A DNA stretch of 64,000 nucleotides, from assembly GCF_023516615.1 (NCBI RefSeq), contig NZ_JAMGBF010000060.1, positions 1-64,000 of the forward strand, read 5' to 3'. Source of the DNA: Streptomyces panaciradicis. Lineage in GTDB: Bacteria; Actinomycetota; Actinomycetes; Streptomycetales; Streptomycetaceae. Each line of letters begins with the position of its first letter. The first letter of the stretch is position 1. This document shows positions 54,130 through 62,458 of the stretch, in pieces. The notes under the pieces were generated by a model. That model was not told the origin of the DNA and did not search any database. It was given only the letters and a program-made list of their open reading frames with translations. The translations under genes and the position numbers were made by a program.

Positions 54130-55366
54130 GAGACGTGTTGGGCGGACAACCACGAGTACCTGGGCAAGCCCGCTGATCCCACTTCGGGTCTGAATCTCCT
54201 CGGAGCACGCAACGACGACCCGGTCACCGGCCGCTTCCTGTCGGTCGACCCGGTTTTCGAGAGCAACGAGCCGAACCAGTTGGGCGGCTACGGCTACGGG
54301 GCCGACAACCCCGTCTCGGGAAGCGATCCCGACGGCCTGGCCTGGTACTCGGGCTGGGGCAGTTCGGTCGGCAGCTTCTTCTGCGGCGTGGGCGACAGCT
54401 TCGTCGGCGACCCGGGGCAGTAAAGGGTCAATACGCTCTCCGACGGCTGGAACGGGTTCGCGAGCATCGCCAACGGCGACAACCAGTGGTTCACAACCAG
54501 TGGTTCAACGGCTGGACCGGCTACTCGAACGAGACCCCGTTCCAGCTCGGCCACACCGGTTACGTCTACGACCACCCGCTGGCCAACCTCTTCGGCGTGG
54601 ACACCGGCTCGACCTCGTACGTGGCCGGCCAGTGGACCGGCGTGGTCGGTACCTTCGCCATCGACGGTTACGGCGCCTACAAGGCGGTCAGCGGCGGAAT
54701 CAAGGCGGTCAAGCTCGCCATGTCCGAGGGCGAGGACTTCGTCGGAGCGGTCAAACGACTGCTCTCCGGCGACCTGCCCACCACCACCCCGGCCGACCCG
54801 GCACCCACGACACCCAAGTCCGGCGACGCCCCCTCGACCCCCAAGGCGGGCACCGGCAAGGGCGGCAAGGAGCCGGGCGGCAGCGGGAAGTCCGGCGCCC
54901 GGAGCGGCGACGAGCCGAGCGCGGGCTCGGAGTCGAAACAGGCAACGCCTACCGCAGCAAGCGCGACAAGAAGCCGAACGAGTACCCGCAGGGACTGGTG
55001 GTGAGCCTCGGCAGGCTCAAGGAGACCCTGGCCAGGGCGGGTTACCGCTCCGAGTGGGAAAGGTACGACGTGGTCCACAAGGCCCCCATCATCGACCCGG
55101 ACTCGGGAGAGTACAACTTCGGCAACAGCCCGCACACGATGAAGACGACCCACCCCTACACCGAACGCCCGAACCTGGGCCGGAACGGGTTGCCGATCAT
55201 CCAGATCTCCAACAAGGGGCTGCGAAGCATGGAGGAGGCCGTGGTGACGTTCTTCCATGAGACCTACCACCACTACCGCATGGCCAACTACGGAGACACG
55301 GGATCCGAGAAGGAGGCCGACACCACGACCGTCGTACCCAGCCCCCTCCGAGAGGCCCATCCATGA
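54130..55366 (+). pseudogene. Rhs/YD-repeat toxin remnant with HExxH C-terminal domain
   Basis: The frame from about 54130 gives the Rhs core (NLLGARNDDPVTGRFLSVDP, NQLGGYGYGADNPVSGSDPDG), the point where variable toxin tips attach. It is broken three times: TAA at 54421, a 14-bp tandem duplication at 54479-54506 (shifting frame before WFNGWTGYSNETPFQLGHTG), and a single-base shift near 54940. The tip then reads NAYRSKRDKKPNEYPQGLVV and ends with MEEAVVTFFHETYHHYRMAN. HETYH is a zincin-type HExxH, followed by SEKEAD, a possible third ligand. The N-terminal delivery region is missing. Most likely an orphan, inactivated toxin cassette. Confidence 0.7.
54479..54506 (+). repeat. 14-bp tandem duplication that frameshifts the Rhs toxin
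   Basis: ACAACCAGTGGTTC occurs twice in direct succession (54479-54492 and 54493-54506). Removing one copy restores the frame from NGDNQWF into NGWTGYSNETPF. Confidence 0.9.
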
Positions 55367-55725
55367 TCCGCCGTTATGACCAGCACCACCGAGAGTCGCT
55401 CGGCGCTCAACTGCACCTGCCCCTGTCCGAAAGAGTCTGTCCTCTCTGCGGCCACGCCGCGATGCGCAACTACCACCATGAGTCATATGGCCGACCGACA
55501 CCGGCATGGATCAACTACCTGTGGTGCGCCAACTGCCACACCTACTCGTCGTCCTTCACCGCTGCCGAACGTAAAATGGTCGAGAGCGACCCGCTGCTCG
55601 CGGAATTCGGCGACCGGATCGGCGAGATCTTCGACAACCCCGAGCGTCTACTGAAGATCCTCGATGGCTACTGGAAGGCGGGGAAACTCCCTCAGGTGAT
55701 CTCCCGCCGCCCCCGCGCGAGTTGA
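55363..55725 (+). CDS. Putative immunity protein with zinc-ribbon (toxin partner)
   Basis: A 120-residue intact protein whose ATG overlaps the toxin's TGA (ATGA). It carries two Cys pairs, VCPLCGHAAM and WCANCHTYSS, forming a CxxC...CxxC zinc ribbon with nearby His (NYHHESYG), then an acidic helical C-terminal half (MVESDPLLAEFGDRIGEIFD). Position and coupling match immunity genes of polymorphic toxins. The zinc-binding fold of a neutraliser for a metallopeptidase-like toxin is unusual. No family name can be given. Confidence 0.6.
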   Translation: MIRRYDQHHRESLGAQLHLPLSERVCPLCGHAAMRNYHHESYGRPTPAWINYLWCANCHTYSSSFTAAERKMVESDPLLAEFGDRIGEIFDNPERLLKILDGYWKAGKLPQVISRRPRAS

Positions 55726-56170
55726 CACGGCAGTGGTAATGGAGGACGGCTCCGAGTCAGCGGATGCCGTGCGTGCGAGAACCTGTCGATATCTGTCTCG
55801 GCGGCCTGGACGACGATGACTATCACTCTCCTTCTGGTGGTCCTGTCCCGTGCGCCGTCGGGCACCGGCAAGGGCGGCAAGGAGCCGGTCGAAGGCGTTC
55901 AGCGCGTTCGTCCAGCGAAGGGTCCAGCGGGGGACGCGGCCTGGCCCTTGGGGGTGGGAGCGAGCGACACGATGGCCAGGTAGGCGCATTTCCATGAGGC
56001 ATGCTCGGTGGGGAAGTGTGAGCCGACCGGGATGTAGGCGAAAGTGGTTTGCGCTCCTGCGTGTGGGTGCAACGATCCTCGGCGATCAGGTCTCTTGCAG
56101 CGTGCGCCACAATCAGACCTGGCAGACTCCGGAACCGACGGGAGAGGTGCAGCCGCTGACTGCGACTGAC
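55726..56170. other. Orphan Rhs-linker copy and unassigned sequence
   Basis: GGGCACCGGCAAGGGCGGCA plus AGGAGCCG at 55860-55887 repeats exactly the Rhs linker at 54848-54875. The plus-strand frame through it (APSGTGKGGKEPVEGVQRV) is open but soon stops after about 45 codons. It looks like a residue of another toxin-tip cassette. Confidence 0.45.
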
Positions 56171-56460
56171 TCACCGAACGTCTAACTGGCCCTGACAAAG
56201 CCTCTGGACGTGCCGGCGGGTGATCAGGCAGGCCGCGAGTCCGAGGAACGCTTCGTGGATGTCGTCGCGTCGTTCCCAGCGAATGCGCAGGCGGCGGAAG
56301 CCGTGCAGCCAGGAGATCGTCCGCTCGACCTCCCAGTGGAAGCTGCCCAGGCCGGTGCCATGAGGCTTCCCGCGTTCGGCGATAGCGGGCCGGATGCCGC
56401 GTTGCCGCAGGAGCCGGCGCTACTTGTCGTGGTCGCAGCCGCAGCCTCCCTCGGTGAGGC
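56171..56460 (-). pseudogene. IS5-type transposase C-terminal remnant
   Basis: The minus-strand frame reads LLRQRGIRPAIAERGKPHGT, GLGSFHWEVERTISWLHGFR and RIRWERRDDIHEAFLGLAAC, ending at TGA 56171. The catalytic Glu (VERTISWLHGFRRLRIRWER) is intact, but an upstream stop interrupts CDHDK/RR. It is related to the remnant at 20178. Confidence 0.8.
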
Positions 56461-56631
56461 CCCCTTGCGAGGGGACTGGTCATTTCGTCAGCGATTCTCA
56501 GGGGCAGAACGTCATGTCCATGCTGTTAGTCTCCTCGGACACGTGCGTGGGGGGAGCGGCCGGGGGGCCGCACGGGATGCCAGGGCGTTGCCGTACTCCT
56601 GCCCATGCCTGCCCTGCTTTCTGGAGGAACG

Positions 56632-59600
56632 GTGGCCCAGCTCCACCCAGGTCGGCACAGACCCGGCTTCGGCTCACACCCGGCACGACGGACCGTTGCC
56701 GTCCTCGTGGCGGCGCTGACCGCCGGCTTCCCGCTCGGGTACACGCCCGCGGCGGCGGCGCCGGCCGCGCCCACGGTTTCCGCCCAGGGCCTGGTCCTGC
56801 CGGCCGCCGCGCGGGGGGTTCCCCGGTTCACCCGGATACTCAACGCCGGCGCCGGCGGGTTCCTGTGGGCGCAGGAGGGCGACGACCGGTTCCTCTGGAC
56901 GGACTACGCCACCGGCACCACCACCGCGATCGCACAGCACATGCCGGTCCCGCTCGAGTACAACATCGAAGACGGCTCAACCTTCGGGGACCTCTCGTTT
57001 CAACTCGGCTACTACGGAGACGGATCGGACACGGTCGCCCTCTACTCGGAGGACGACCATCAGGTCACGCTCATCCAGGGCGCCGGCACCTCGGGCGGCA
57101 CCGCGGTCGTCCTCGTGCCCGAAAACCGCTCGTACCAGGGCACTTTCGGTGACACCGTCCTCACCAGCACGAGCGGCGTAAGCGGCAACCCGGACGCCTA
57201 TCAGCTCCAACGCGTCGAAGAGGGCCAGGTCCAAGAGACGCCGGTAACGGGACTTCCCGCCGGCGCCGGCGACATCCGTGTCGAGGACGGTGACGCACGG
57301 TCGGTCGTCCTGCGCTACCAGACGGACGACGGTACCCACTGGAGCATCGTCGACCTCACCACGGGCGCATCCAGCCCCCTGCCGGACCGTCCCAGCCCAG
57401 AAGAGGCTTGGGAGGTCACCGGCTTCAGGCTGAGCCCCGACTCGGTGCTGCGACTGCGCCCGGGACGCGGCAAGGCGGACGTGTTCGACCGCGCCGACCT
57501 GGCCGCGGCACCCCGCACCCTGGAGACCAGCTCGCTGTCGTACGAGGCCGCCTTCGGCGTCGTCGGCTCGGCATTGCTGGGTGTCGAACCGATGGCGCCG
57601 GGCGACAACAAGTACCGGGGCCAGCCCCTGGTCGCCCTCACCTCCGACGGCTCGGACACCGCCTCGACCACCGTCATGGACCCGGCCGCCTACCAACTCG
57701 TCCAAGCTCCGGACGGTTCCGTCCTGGTGGCGGGCGCCGCGCACCCCGTAGACCAGGGAGACCTCGACTGGGGCGTGTACCGAGTCGCACAGCGCGCCGA
57801 CGGGTCACTCACCCGCAGCCGCCTGACCGCCGTACAGCCGATGCCCGCGCAGATCCACGGCCTCTCCCTCGGCAGCGGCATCCTCACCACGGCCGACAAC
57901 AGCACGCTCTACGAGCCGGACACCATCCTCGGCGCATACCGCAGCACCTGGCTCACCGCGAGCGGCACCCCGAGCCCCATCCGGAGCACCGTGGACGGGC
58001 TGGTCAGCGGTTGGGACGGCCCCTGCGACGAGACCCGGCTCCGCTGCATCCGGATGTTCGCCGACGGCGCCGGCCACCACGGCCGTGGCGAGGCCACCGA
58101 GGCCGGCCTGACCATGCTCCGCTCCAACGGCGTGGCCGCCTGGGGCCCGACCCTCGACACCGGCGACGACACCCCGCGGCTCGCGGACCTCTCCGGGCGC
58201 TACGCCGTCGTCAACGGCGCCTCCTCCGGCAAGCAGTACGTCGGCGAGTTCCCCGCCGCCGGGGAGGGCAAGGTCCTGATCAAGCGCGATCGGGTCGCCG
58301 CCGCCGTATGGGGGAACACCCTGTGGAGCGGCGCGGCCAGCGGTGGCAAAGTCACGGCCACCCGCCTTCCTACGGGAACGACCCTGGAGTCCTTCACCAC
58401 CCGCAACGGTTGCACCCCGTCCGGCCTTCAGGCCGTGGGCCGCTTCGTGTACTGGGTCTGCGAGGACGCCTCGGGGGACGTGCACGGCGCGGGCTTGTAC
58501 GACCGCACCACCAAGCGCACCTCCACCGCCCCGGACGGCCGGGTCCTGCTCGGTGACGGCTACCTCGTCGAACGCGTTCCGGGCATCCAGTCGGTCAGCG
58601 GGCTGACACTCATCGACCTGCACAACGGGCTGCCGGCCTCCGGCAGCGACGCCGACCTGCCGAGCCGCAAACTCGCCGACTGGACCGACATCGGACCGGA
58701 CAACACCGAGGCCGGAACCAGCTGGACCGTGGACCGATTCGGCGGCGACGTCGCCTACGCCGACCGCGACCAGCGCGTGCACGTCATACCGACCGGCGTT
58801 CCCACCTCCCCGCTCACAGCCGTCGACGCCATGGTCGTCTCAGGATCCGCACAATGGTCCGGCTCCTGGTGGCTCTCCAAGCCCGCCGCCGACTGGAAAG
58901 TGACGATCCGCCAGAAGGCGTCCGGCACCGCCGTCCGCACGCTCTCCGGCACCGACGCCCGTGGACTGCTGACGGCTGCCTGGGACGGCAAGGACAGCGT
59001 CGGCCGCCCGGTCACCAACGGCACCTACACCTGGACTCTCACCGCCAAGCCCGCCGACGGCCAGGGCGCCGCGCTCACCCTTTCCGCGGACATCAAGGTG
59101 ACGGCCGGGGCTGCGTCACCGCACGACTACGCCGGCAACGACGGCGTCGGTGACGTCCTCACCCTCAACTCCTCCGGCACCCTCACCATCCACCGAGGCA
59201 CCGGTACGGGCACGCTGGGCGGCACGGTCTCCGGATCCGGGTGGCCGGCCACCGCCCAGTTCGTACCGTTCGGCGACCTCGGCAGCGACCACTGCAACGA
59301 CGTACTGGTCCGCACCGGCGGCACCCTGCGTGCCTACCGACCGGCCTGCGGCAAGGCCGCCACCCCCACCACGCCCTACACCTCGCTCGGCACCTCCGGC
59401 TGGAGTGCCTACGACGTCCTGACCTCCCCCGGCGATGTCAACGGCGACGGCCGTCCCGACCTGATCGGCCGCCAGTCCTCCACCGGAGACGTCTACCTCT
59501 TCAAGGGCCAGGCCAACGGAAAGCTCTCCTCCCGCGCGAAGATCGCCTCCCACTGGACCGGCTACAAGAAGATCATCGGTGCGGGCGACCTCAACGGCGA

Positions 59601-59889
59601 CGGCCGCGGTGACCTCCTCGTCCAGGACAAGGCGAACGTGCTGTGGCGGTATGAGGCCGGCACCACCAGCACGGGCGGCTTCAAGACCCGAGTCCAGGTG
59701 TCCAGCAACTGGGGTTCCTCCTACAACGCGGTCATCGGCGTCGGCGACATCACCGGCGACGGCCGCGCGGACCTCGTCGCCCGGGACACCACCGGGACGG
59801 TGTGGCGCTACAACGGCAACGGCAAGGGCTCCTTCAGCAGCCGCACAAAGGTCACCACGGGCTGGAAGGGCTACAAGGCCGTCATGTGA
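56632..59889 (+). CDS. Large secreted FG-GAP/VCBS-repeat protein
   Basis: A 1085-residue exported protein. A signal peptide (ARRTVAVLVAALTAGFPLGY, then AAAA-P) precedes a long beta-propeller-like region (to about 770), a FlgD-like Ig domain (WKVTIRQKASGTAVRTLSGT; GTYTWTLTAKPADGQGAALT) and C-terminal FG-GAP repeats with Ca-binding loops DVNGDGRPDLIGR, DLNGDGRGDLLVQD and DITGDGRADLVARD. GTG 56632 follows GGAGG; an in-frame ATG lies at 56605. Such proteins are common in streptomycete secretomes with unknown ligands, probably adhesins or cell-surface binding proteins. A strong terminator follows. Confidence 0.92.
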   Translation: MAQLHPGRHRPGFGSHPARRTVAVLVAALTAGFPLGYTPAAAAPAAPTVSAQGLVLPAAARGVPRFTRILNAGAGGFLWAQEGDDRFLWTDYATGTTTAIAQHMPVPLEYNIEDGSTFGDLSFQLGYYGDGSDTVALYSEDDHQVTLIQGAGTSGGTAVVLVPENRSYQGTFGDTVLTSTSGVSGNPDAYQLQRVEEGQVQETPVTGLPAGAGDIRVEDGDARSVVLRYQTDDGTHWSIVDLTTGASSPLPDRPSPEEAWEVTGFRLSPDSVLRLRPGRGKADVFDRADLAAAPRTLETSSLSYEAAFGVVGSALLGVEPMAPGDNKYRGQPLVALTSDGSDTASTTVMDPAAYQLVQAPDGSVLVAGAAHPVDQGDLDWGVYRVAQRADGSLTRSRLTAVQPMPAQIHGLSLGSGILTTADNSTLYEPDTILGAYRSTWLTASGTPSPIRSTVDGLVSGWDGPCDETRLRCIRMFADGAGHHGRGEATEAGLTMLRSNGVAAWGPTLDTGDDTPRLADLSGRYAVVNGASSGKQYVGEFPAAGEGKVLIKRDRVAAAVWGNTLWSGAASGGKVTATRLPTGTTLESFTTRNGCTPSGLQAVGRFVYWVCEDASGDVHGAGLYDRTTKRTSTAPDGRVLLGDGYLVERVPGIQSVSGLTLIDLHNGLPASGSDADLPSRKLADWTDIGPDNTEAGTSWTVDRFGGDVAYADRDQRVHVIPTGVPTSPLTAVDAMVVSGSAQWSGSWWLSKPAADWKVTIRQKASGTAVRTLSGTDARGLLTAAWDGKDSVGRPVTNGTYTWTLTAKPADGQGAALTLSADIKVTAGAASPHDYAGNDGVGDVLTLNSSGTLTIHRGTGTGTLGGTVSGSGWPATAQFVPFGDLGSDHCNDVLVRTGGTLRAYRPACGKAATPTTPYTSLGTSGWSAYDVLTSPGDVNGDGRPDLIGRQSSTGDVYLFKGQANGKLSSRAKIASHWTGYKKIIGAGDLNGDGRGDLLVQDKANVLWRYEAGTTSTGGFKTRVQVSSNWGSSYNAVIGVGDITGDGRADLVARDTTGTVWRYNGNGKGSFSSRTKVTTGWKGYKAVM

Positions 59890-59903
59890 CGACAAGCGAG
59901 GCC

Positions 59904-59930
59904 CGCCCGGCATCCTCGGGGTGCCGGGCG
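59904..59930 (+). terminator. Terminator hairpin of the FG-GAP protein gene
   Basis: CGCCCGGCA (59904-59912) and TGCCGGGCG (59922-59930) form a 9-bp stem with a 9-base loop, 14 bases after the stop codon. Confidence 0.7.
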
Positions 59931-60032
59931 ACGCCGTGCTCGGGGTTGGCTACCACCACCGGCGAAGCCCGTGCCTGTGCCGGCCTTTGACCGTCACTGA
60001 ATGAGAGCGCGGACGTCGCGGGGCGCTGCCGA

Positions 60033-60410
60033 TCAGATGCGCCAGGAGCGCAGGGCCTCGGCGACGGCGTAGACGTTCAGACGGCTGTCGCGAACCTTGC
60101 GGACGAGGTCGGACAGGGCGCCGTAGGGCGGATCGATGCCTTCGCCGGACTGGTCCATGTACTGGGCGGAGATGAACGCGGCGAAAAGGCTGTTGCGGTG
60201 GGGGAGCGGCTCGAGCCGCACGATCGTGTGCAGGAGTGCGGCCGCACGCCAGGCGGCATCCGGATCGGACGCTTCGAGCGTCGGCATCCTGGTTTTGTGC
60301 CGCGCCACGGCGGCCACCAGCGCCGAGTAGTCCGACACCGTCACGTCTTCCTGCCCGAGGGCGGCGTCCTGGACATCCAGCAGCCAGGAGACATCGACAT
60401 ACAGCACCAT
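60033..60410 (-). CDS. Doc/Fic-like toxin with degenerate active site
   Basis: A 125-residue death-on-curing-like protein: VDVSWLLDVQDAALGQEDVT, SDYSALVAAVARHKTRMPTL and WRAAALLHTIVRLEPLPHRN. In Doc/Fic proteins the position after LVRNH carries H-x-F-x-D/N-G-N-K-R; here it reads LEPLPHRNSLFA, so the catalytic His and the NKR anion loop are not conserved. Its ATG overlaps the antitoxin stop by one base (TGATG). It is either an inactive or functionally diverged toxin component, as seen in several streptomycete pairs annotated only as Fic-family. Confidence 0.75.
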   Translation of the reverse strand: MVLYVDVSWLLDVQDAALGQEDVTVSDYSALVAAVARHKTRMPTLEASDPDAAWRAAALLHTIVRLEPLPHRNSLFAAFISAQYMDQSGEGIDPPYGALSDLVRKVRDSRLNVYAVAEALRSWRI

Positions 60411-60649
60411 CAGGCGGCCGCGACCCCGTCACCGCGCTGGGAACGCGGCACCTCGTCGGGAAACGCCTCATCGAACTCACCGCGCAACCTGTCGGCCCAC
60501 GCGGTCGCGCCTGCCACGAACTGTTTGCGGTGCATCTCCCGCACACCGAGGTCATGCAGGTACTGCTTCAGGCTCTTGCCCTCGGCGGCGGCAGCGGCCC
60601 GCACGCCTTCCATTTCTTCCTCGGAGAAGGACACGTTCAGCGATGGCAT
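60410..60649 (-). CDS. Antitoxin (RHH-like) of the Doc-type pair
   Basis: A 79-residue protein, first gene of the pair. The N-terminal SLNVSFSEEEMEGVRAAAAA followed by GKSLKQYLHDLGVREMHRKQ fits a ribbon-helix-helix DNA-binding domain. The acidic C-terminal half (RLRGEFDEAFPDEVPRSQRG) would wrap the toxin. An imperfect palindrome lies just upstream of its ATG (60649), fitting autoregulation. Confidence 0.75.
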   Translation of the reverse strand: MPSLNVSFSEEEMEGVRAAAAAEGKSLKQYLHDLGVREMHRKQFVAGATAWADRLRGEFDEAFPDEVPRSQRGDGVAAA

Positions 60650-60656
60650 GCCGACA

Positions 60657-60675
60657 TGGTACCAACTAGGTGCCA
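60657..60675. promoter_or_regulatory. Putative operator of the toxin-antitoxin pair
   Basis: TGGTACC-AACTA-GGTGCCA is a 6-of-7 inverted repeat, eight bases upstream of the antitoxin start. Outer GACAT/GATGTC steps extend the symmetry. Confidence 0.5.
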
Positions 60676-60819
60676 GATGTCACACCCCAGTCCCCAAGGA
60701 TCGACAGAGACCCGCGCGCACCATGGCTACAACTGGCGCTGCGGCGTCACAGCATGGCTGGAAGAAGACTGACGCGGGGGCGACGAAACCTTGTAGGGGT
60801 ACGCCTTCGGCCGGTGAGC

Positions 60820-61035
60820 CTGGGCGATGCTCGGGTTGGGAACGACGGTAGTCGATCTCGTCGGAGTCACCTTGTGCATGGTGCGGCTGACGTGCGTGTT
60901 CACGTTGTCCCACACCAAAACGATGGGGCCGCCGAGCTGCTGGTGTGCGGTATCCAGCAGGCGGCGAAAGTCGTGTGCTGCTGCCAGCCACCTCGAGCCT
61001 AGTGGGCTCCAGTGGAGCGTGATCTTGTCTGGTCG
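60820..61035 (-). pseudogene. IS630-type transposase remnant
   Basis: The minus-strand frame reads FRRLLDTAHQQLGGPIVLVW, then DNVNTHVSRTMHKV. This matches the region around the second catalytic Asp (IVLVWDNLNTHVS) of IS630-family transposases. The downstream Glu region (NPVEGVW) is absent. Confidence 0.65.
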
Positions 61036-61467
61036 GTGAGTATGACAGCTAGCCGAGGTGCGCCGTGAGTCATTGTCGCGACCCATGGGTGCGTCTCGTG
61101 TCGTCACTGGCCCTGAGCCGGCAGTGAACCGCTCAGCAACGGTCAGCCGCTGGTGGTTGCTGGGACTCGGCCGCCGGCCGGCCTCCTGGATCGCCGTGCC
61201 TGTGTGGGACTGACAACGCGAGCGTGTTCGATGACACCGTTTCGACGCGCCGGTGCAGGTCCGGCGTTGGGCATTCACTCCATCGGTGTGTGCCGGTCAG
61301 GTGGGGGGCCTGCGGTGGGGCCGGTTGTGGACGGTCGCTGTGGCGTTCTCATTGAGCCGGTCGGCGGTATCCACGCCTTCACCGTGTCTGATCATGTCGA
61401 CTGCTTTTCCTATCTTCCTGTCATGTCTGGTTTCTGACGGTCTGTGAGGACTGTGAAGGGGAGCAAC
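61036..61467. other. Intergenic region upstream of the exopolysaccharide genes
   Basis: No gene recognised. It must contain the promoter of the epimerase/GT2 unit in its last 100-150 bases; no clear consensus was picked out. Confidence 0.4.
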
Positions 61468-62430
61468 ATGCGTGTCGTGGTGACCGGAGGCGCGGGATTC
61501 GTCGGATCTCATCTCTGCGAGGCCCTGATGGCAAGGGGGGACGAAGTCATCTGTGTGGACAACCTCTGCACGGGTGACATCACGAACCTCGCCGCTCTGC
61601 GCGGGCAGCCGGGCTTCACTTTTGTACAGGCCGATGTGAGCTCGGGGCTGGACGTGCAGGGGCCCGTGGACGCGGTGGCCCATCTCGCGAGCCCGGCCTC
61701 GCCGGCCGATTACCTCAGCCTTCCGCTGCAGACCCTTGCCGTGGGCAGCCGAGGCAGCGAATACGCCCTGGAACTCGCCCGCCGGCACGGCGCCCGTTTC
61801 GTCCTGGCCTCGACCAGCGAGGTGTACGGCGACCCGCTGGCCCATCCCCAGGACGAGGAGTACTGGGGACACGTCAATCCGGTCGGCCCGCGCAGCGTGT
61901 ACGACGAGGCCAAGCGCTACGCCGAAGCCGTCACCGTCGCCTACGCCCGCCACCACGGCGTGAACACCGGGATCGTCCGCATCTTCAACACCTACGGGCC
62001 GCGTCTGCGGCCGCACGACGGCCGGGTGGTGTCCACCTTCATCCGGCAGGCCCTGGCGGGCGAGTCGCTGACCATCTACGGCGACGGGACGCAGACACGC
62101 AGCTTCTGCTACGTCGACGATCTGGTCCGCGGCATCGTGGCGATGCTGGACTGCCGCGAGCCGGGACCGGTCAACCTCGGCAATCCCGACGAGCGCACCG
62201 TCCTGGAGCTCGCCGAACTCGTCCTGCGCATCACCGGATCCGACTCCGGCCTGCGGCCTCGTCCCCTTCCCGCGGATGACCCGGTGCGCCGTTGCCCGGT
62301 GGTCACCCGGGCGCTGCAGCGGCTGGAGTGGAAGCCCCGCATCGACATCGAGGACGGGCTGCGCACCACGGTGTCCTGGTTCAAGGACAGTGCCCCGAAG
62401 CCGGTTCTGGCCGCAGCCGAGGCGAGGTGA
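61468..62430 (+). CDS. NAD-dependent epimerase/dehydratase, UDP-glucuronate decarboxylase (UXS)-like
   Basis: A 320-residue extended SDR. The NAD motif VVTGGAGFVGSHLCEALMAR and VDNLCTGDITNLAAL are followed by AHLASPASPADYL. The catalytic Ser/Tyr/Lys lie in ASTSEVYGDPL and SVYDEAKRYAEAV, and the C-terminal GDGTQTRSFCYVDDLVRGIV and GNPDERTVLELAELV are typical of UXS enzymes that convert UDP-glucuronate to UDP-xylose. ATG 61468 follows AAGGGGAG. It is 28 bases upstream of a cellulose-synthase-like glycosyltransferase, so it likely supplies a nucleotide sugar for a surface polysaccharide. Confidence 0.92.
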   Translation: MRVVVTGGAGFVGSHLCEALMARGDEVICVDNLCTGDITNLAALRGQPGFTFVQADVSSGLDVQGPVDAVAHLASPASPADYLSLPLQTLAVGSRGSEYALELARRHGARFVLASTSEVYGDPLAHPQDEEYWGHVNPVGPRSVYDEAKRYAEAVTVAYARHHGVNTGIVRIFNTYGPRLRPHDGRVVSTFIRQALAGESLTIYGDGTQTRSFCYVDDLVRGIVAMLDCREPGPVNLGNPDERTVLELAELVLRITGSDSGLRPRPLPADDPVRRCPVVTRALQRLEWKPRIDIEDGLRTTVSWFKDSAPKPVLAAAEAR

Positions 62431-62458
62431 CGCGGCCTCAGCGCCGTGGAGCGACGAC

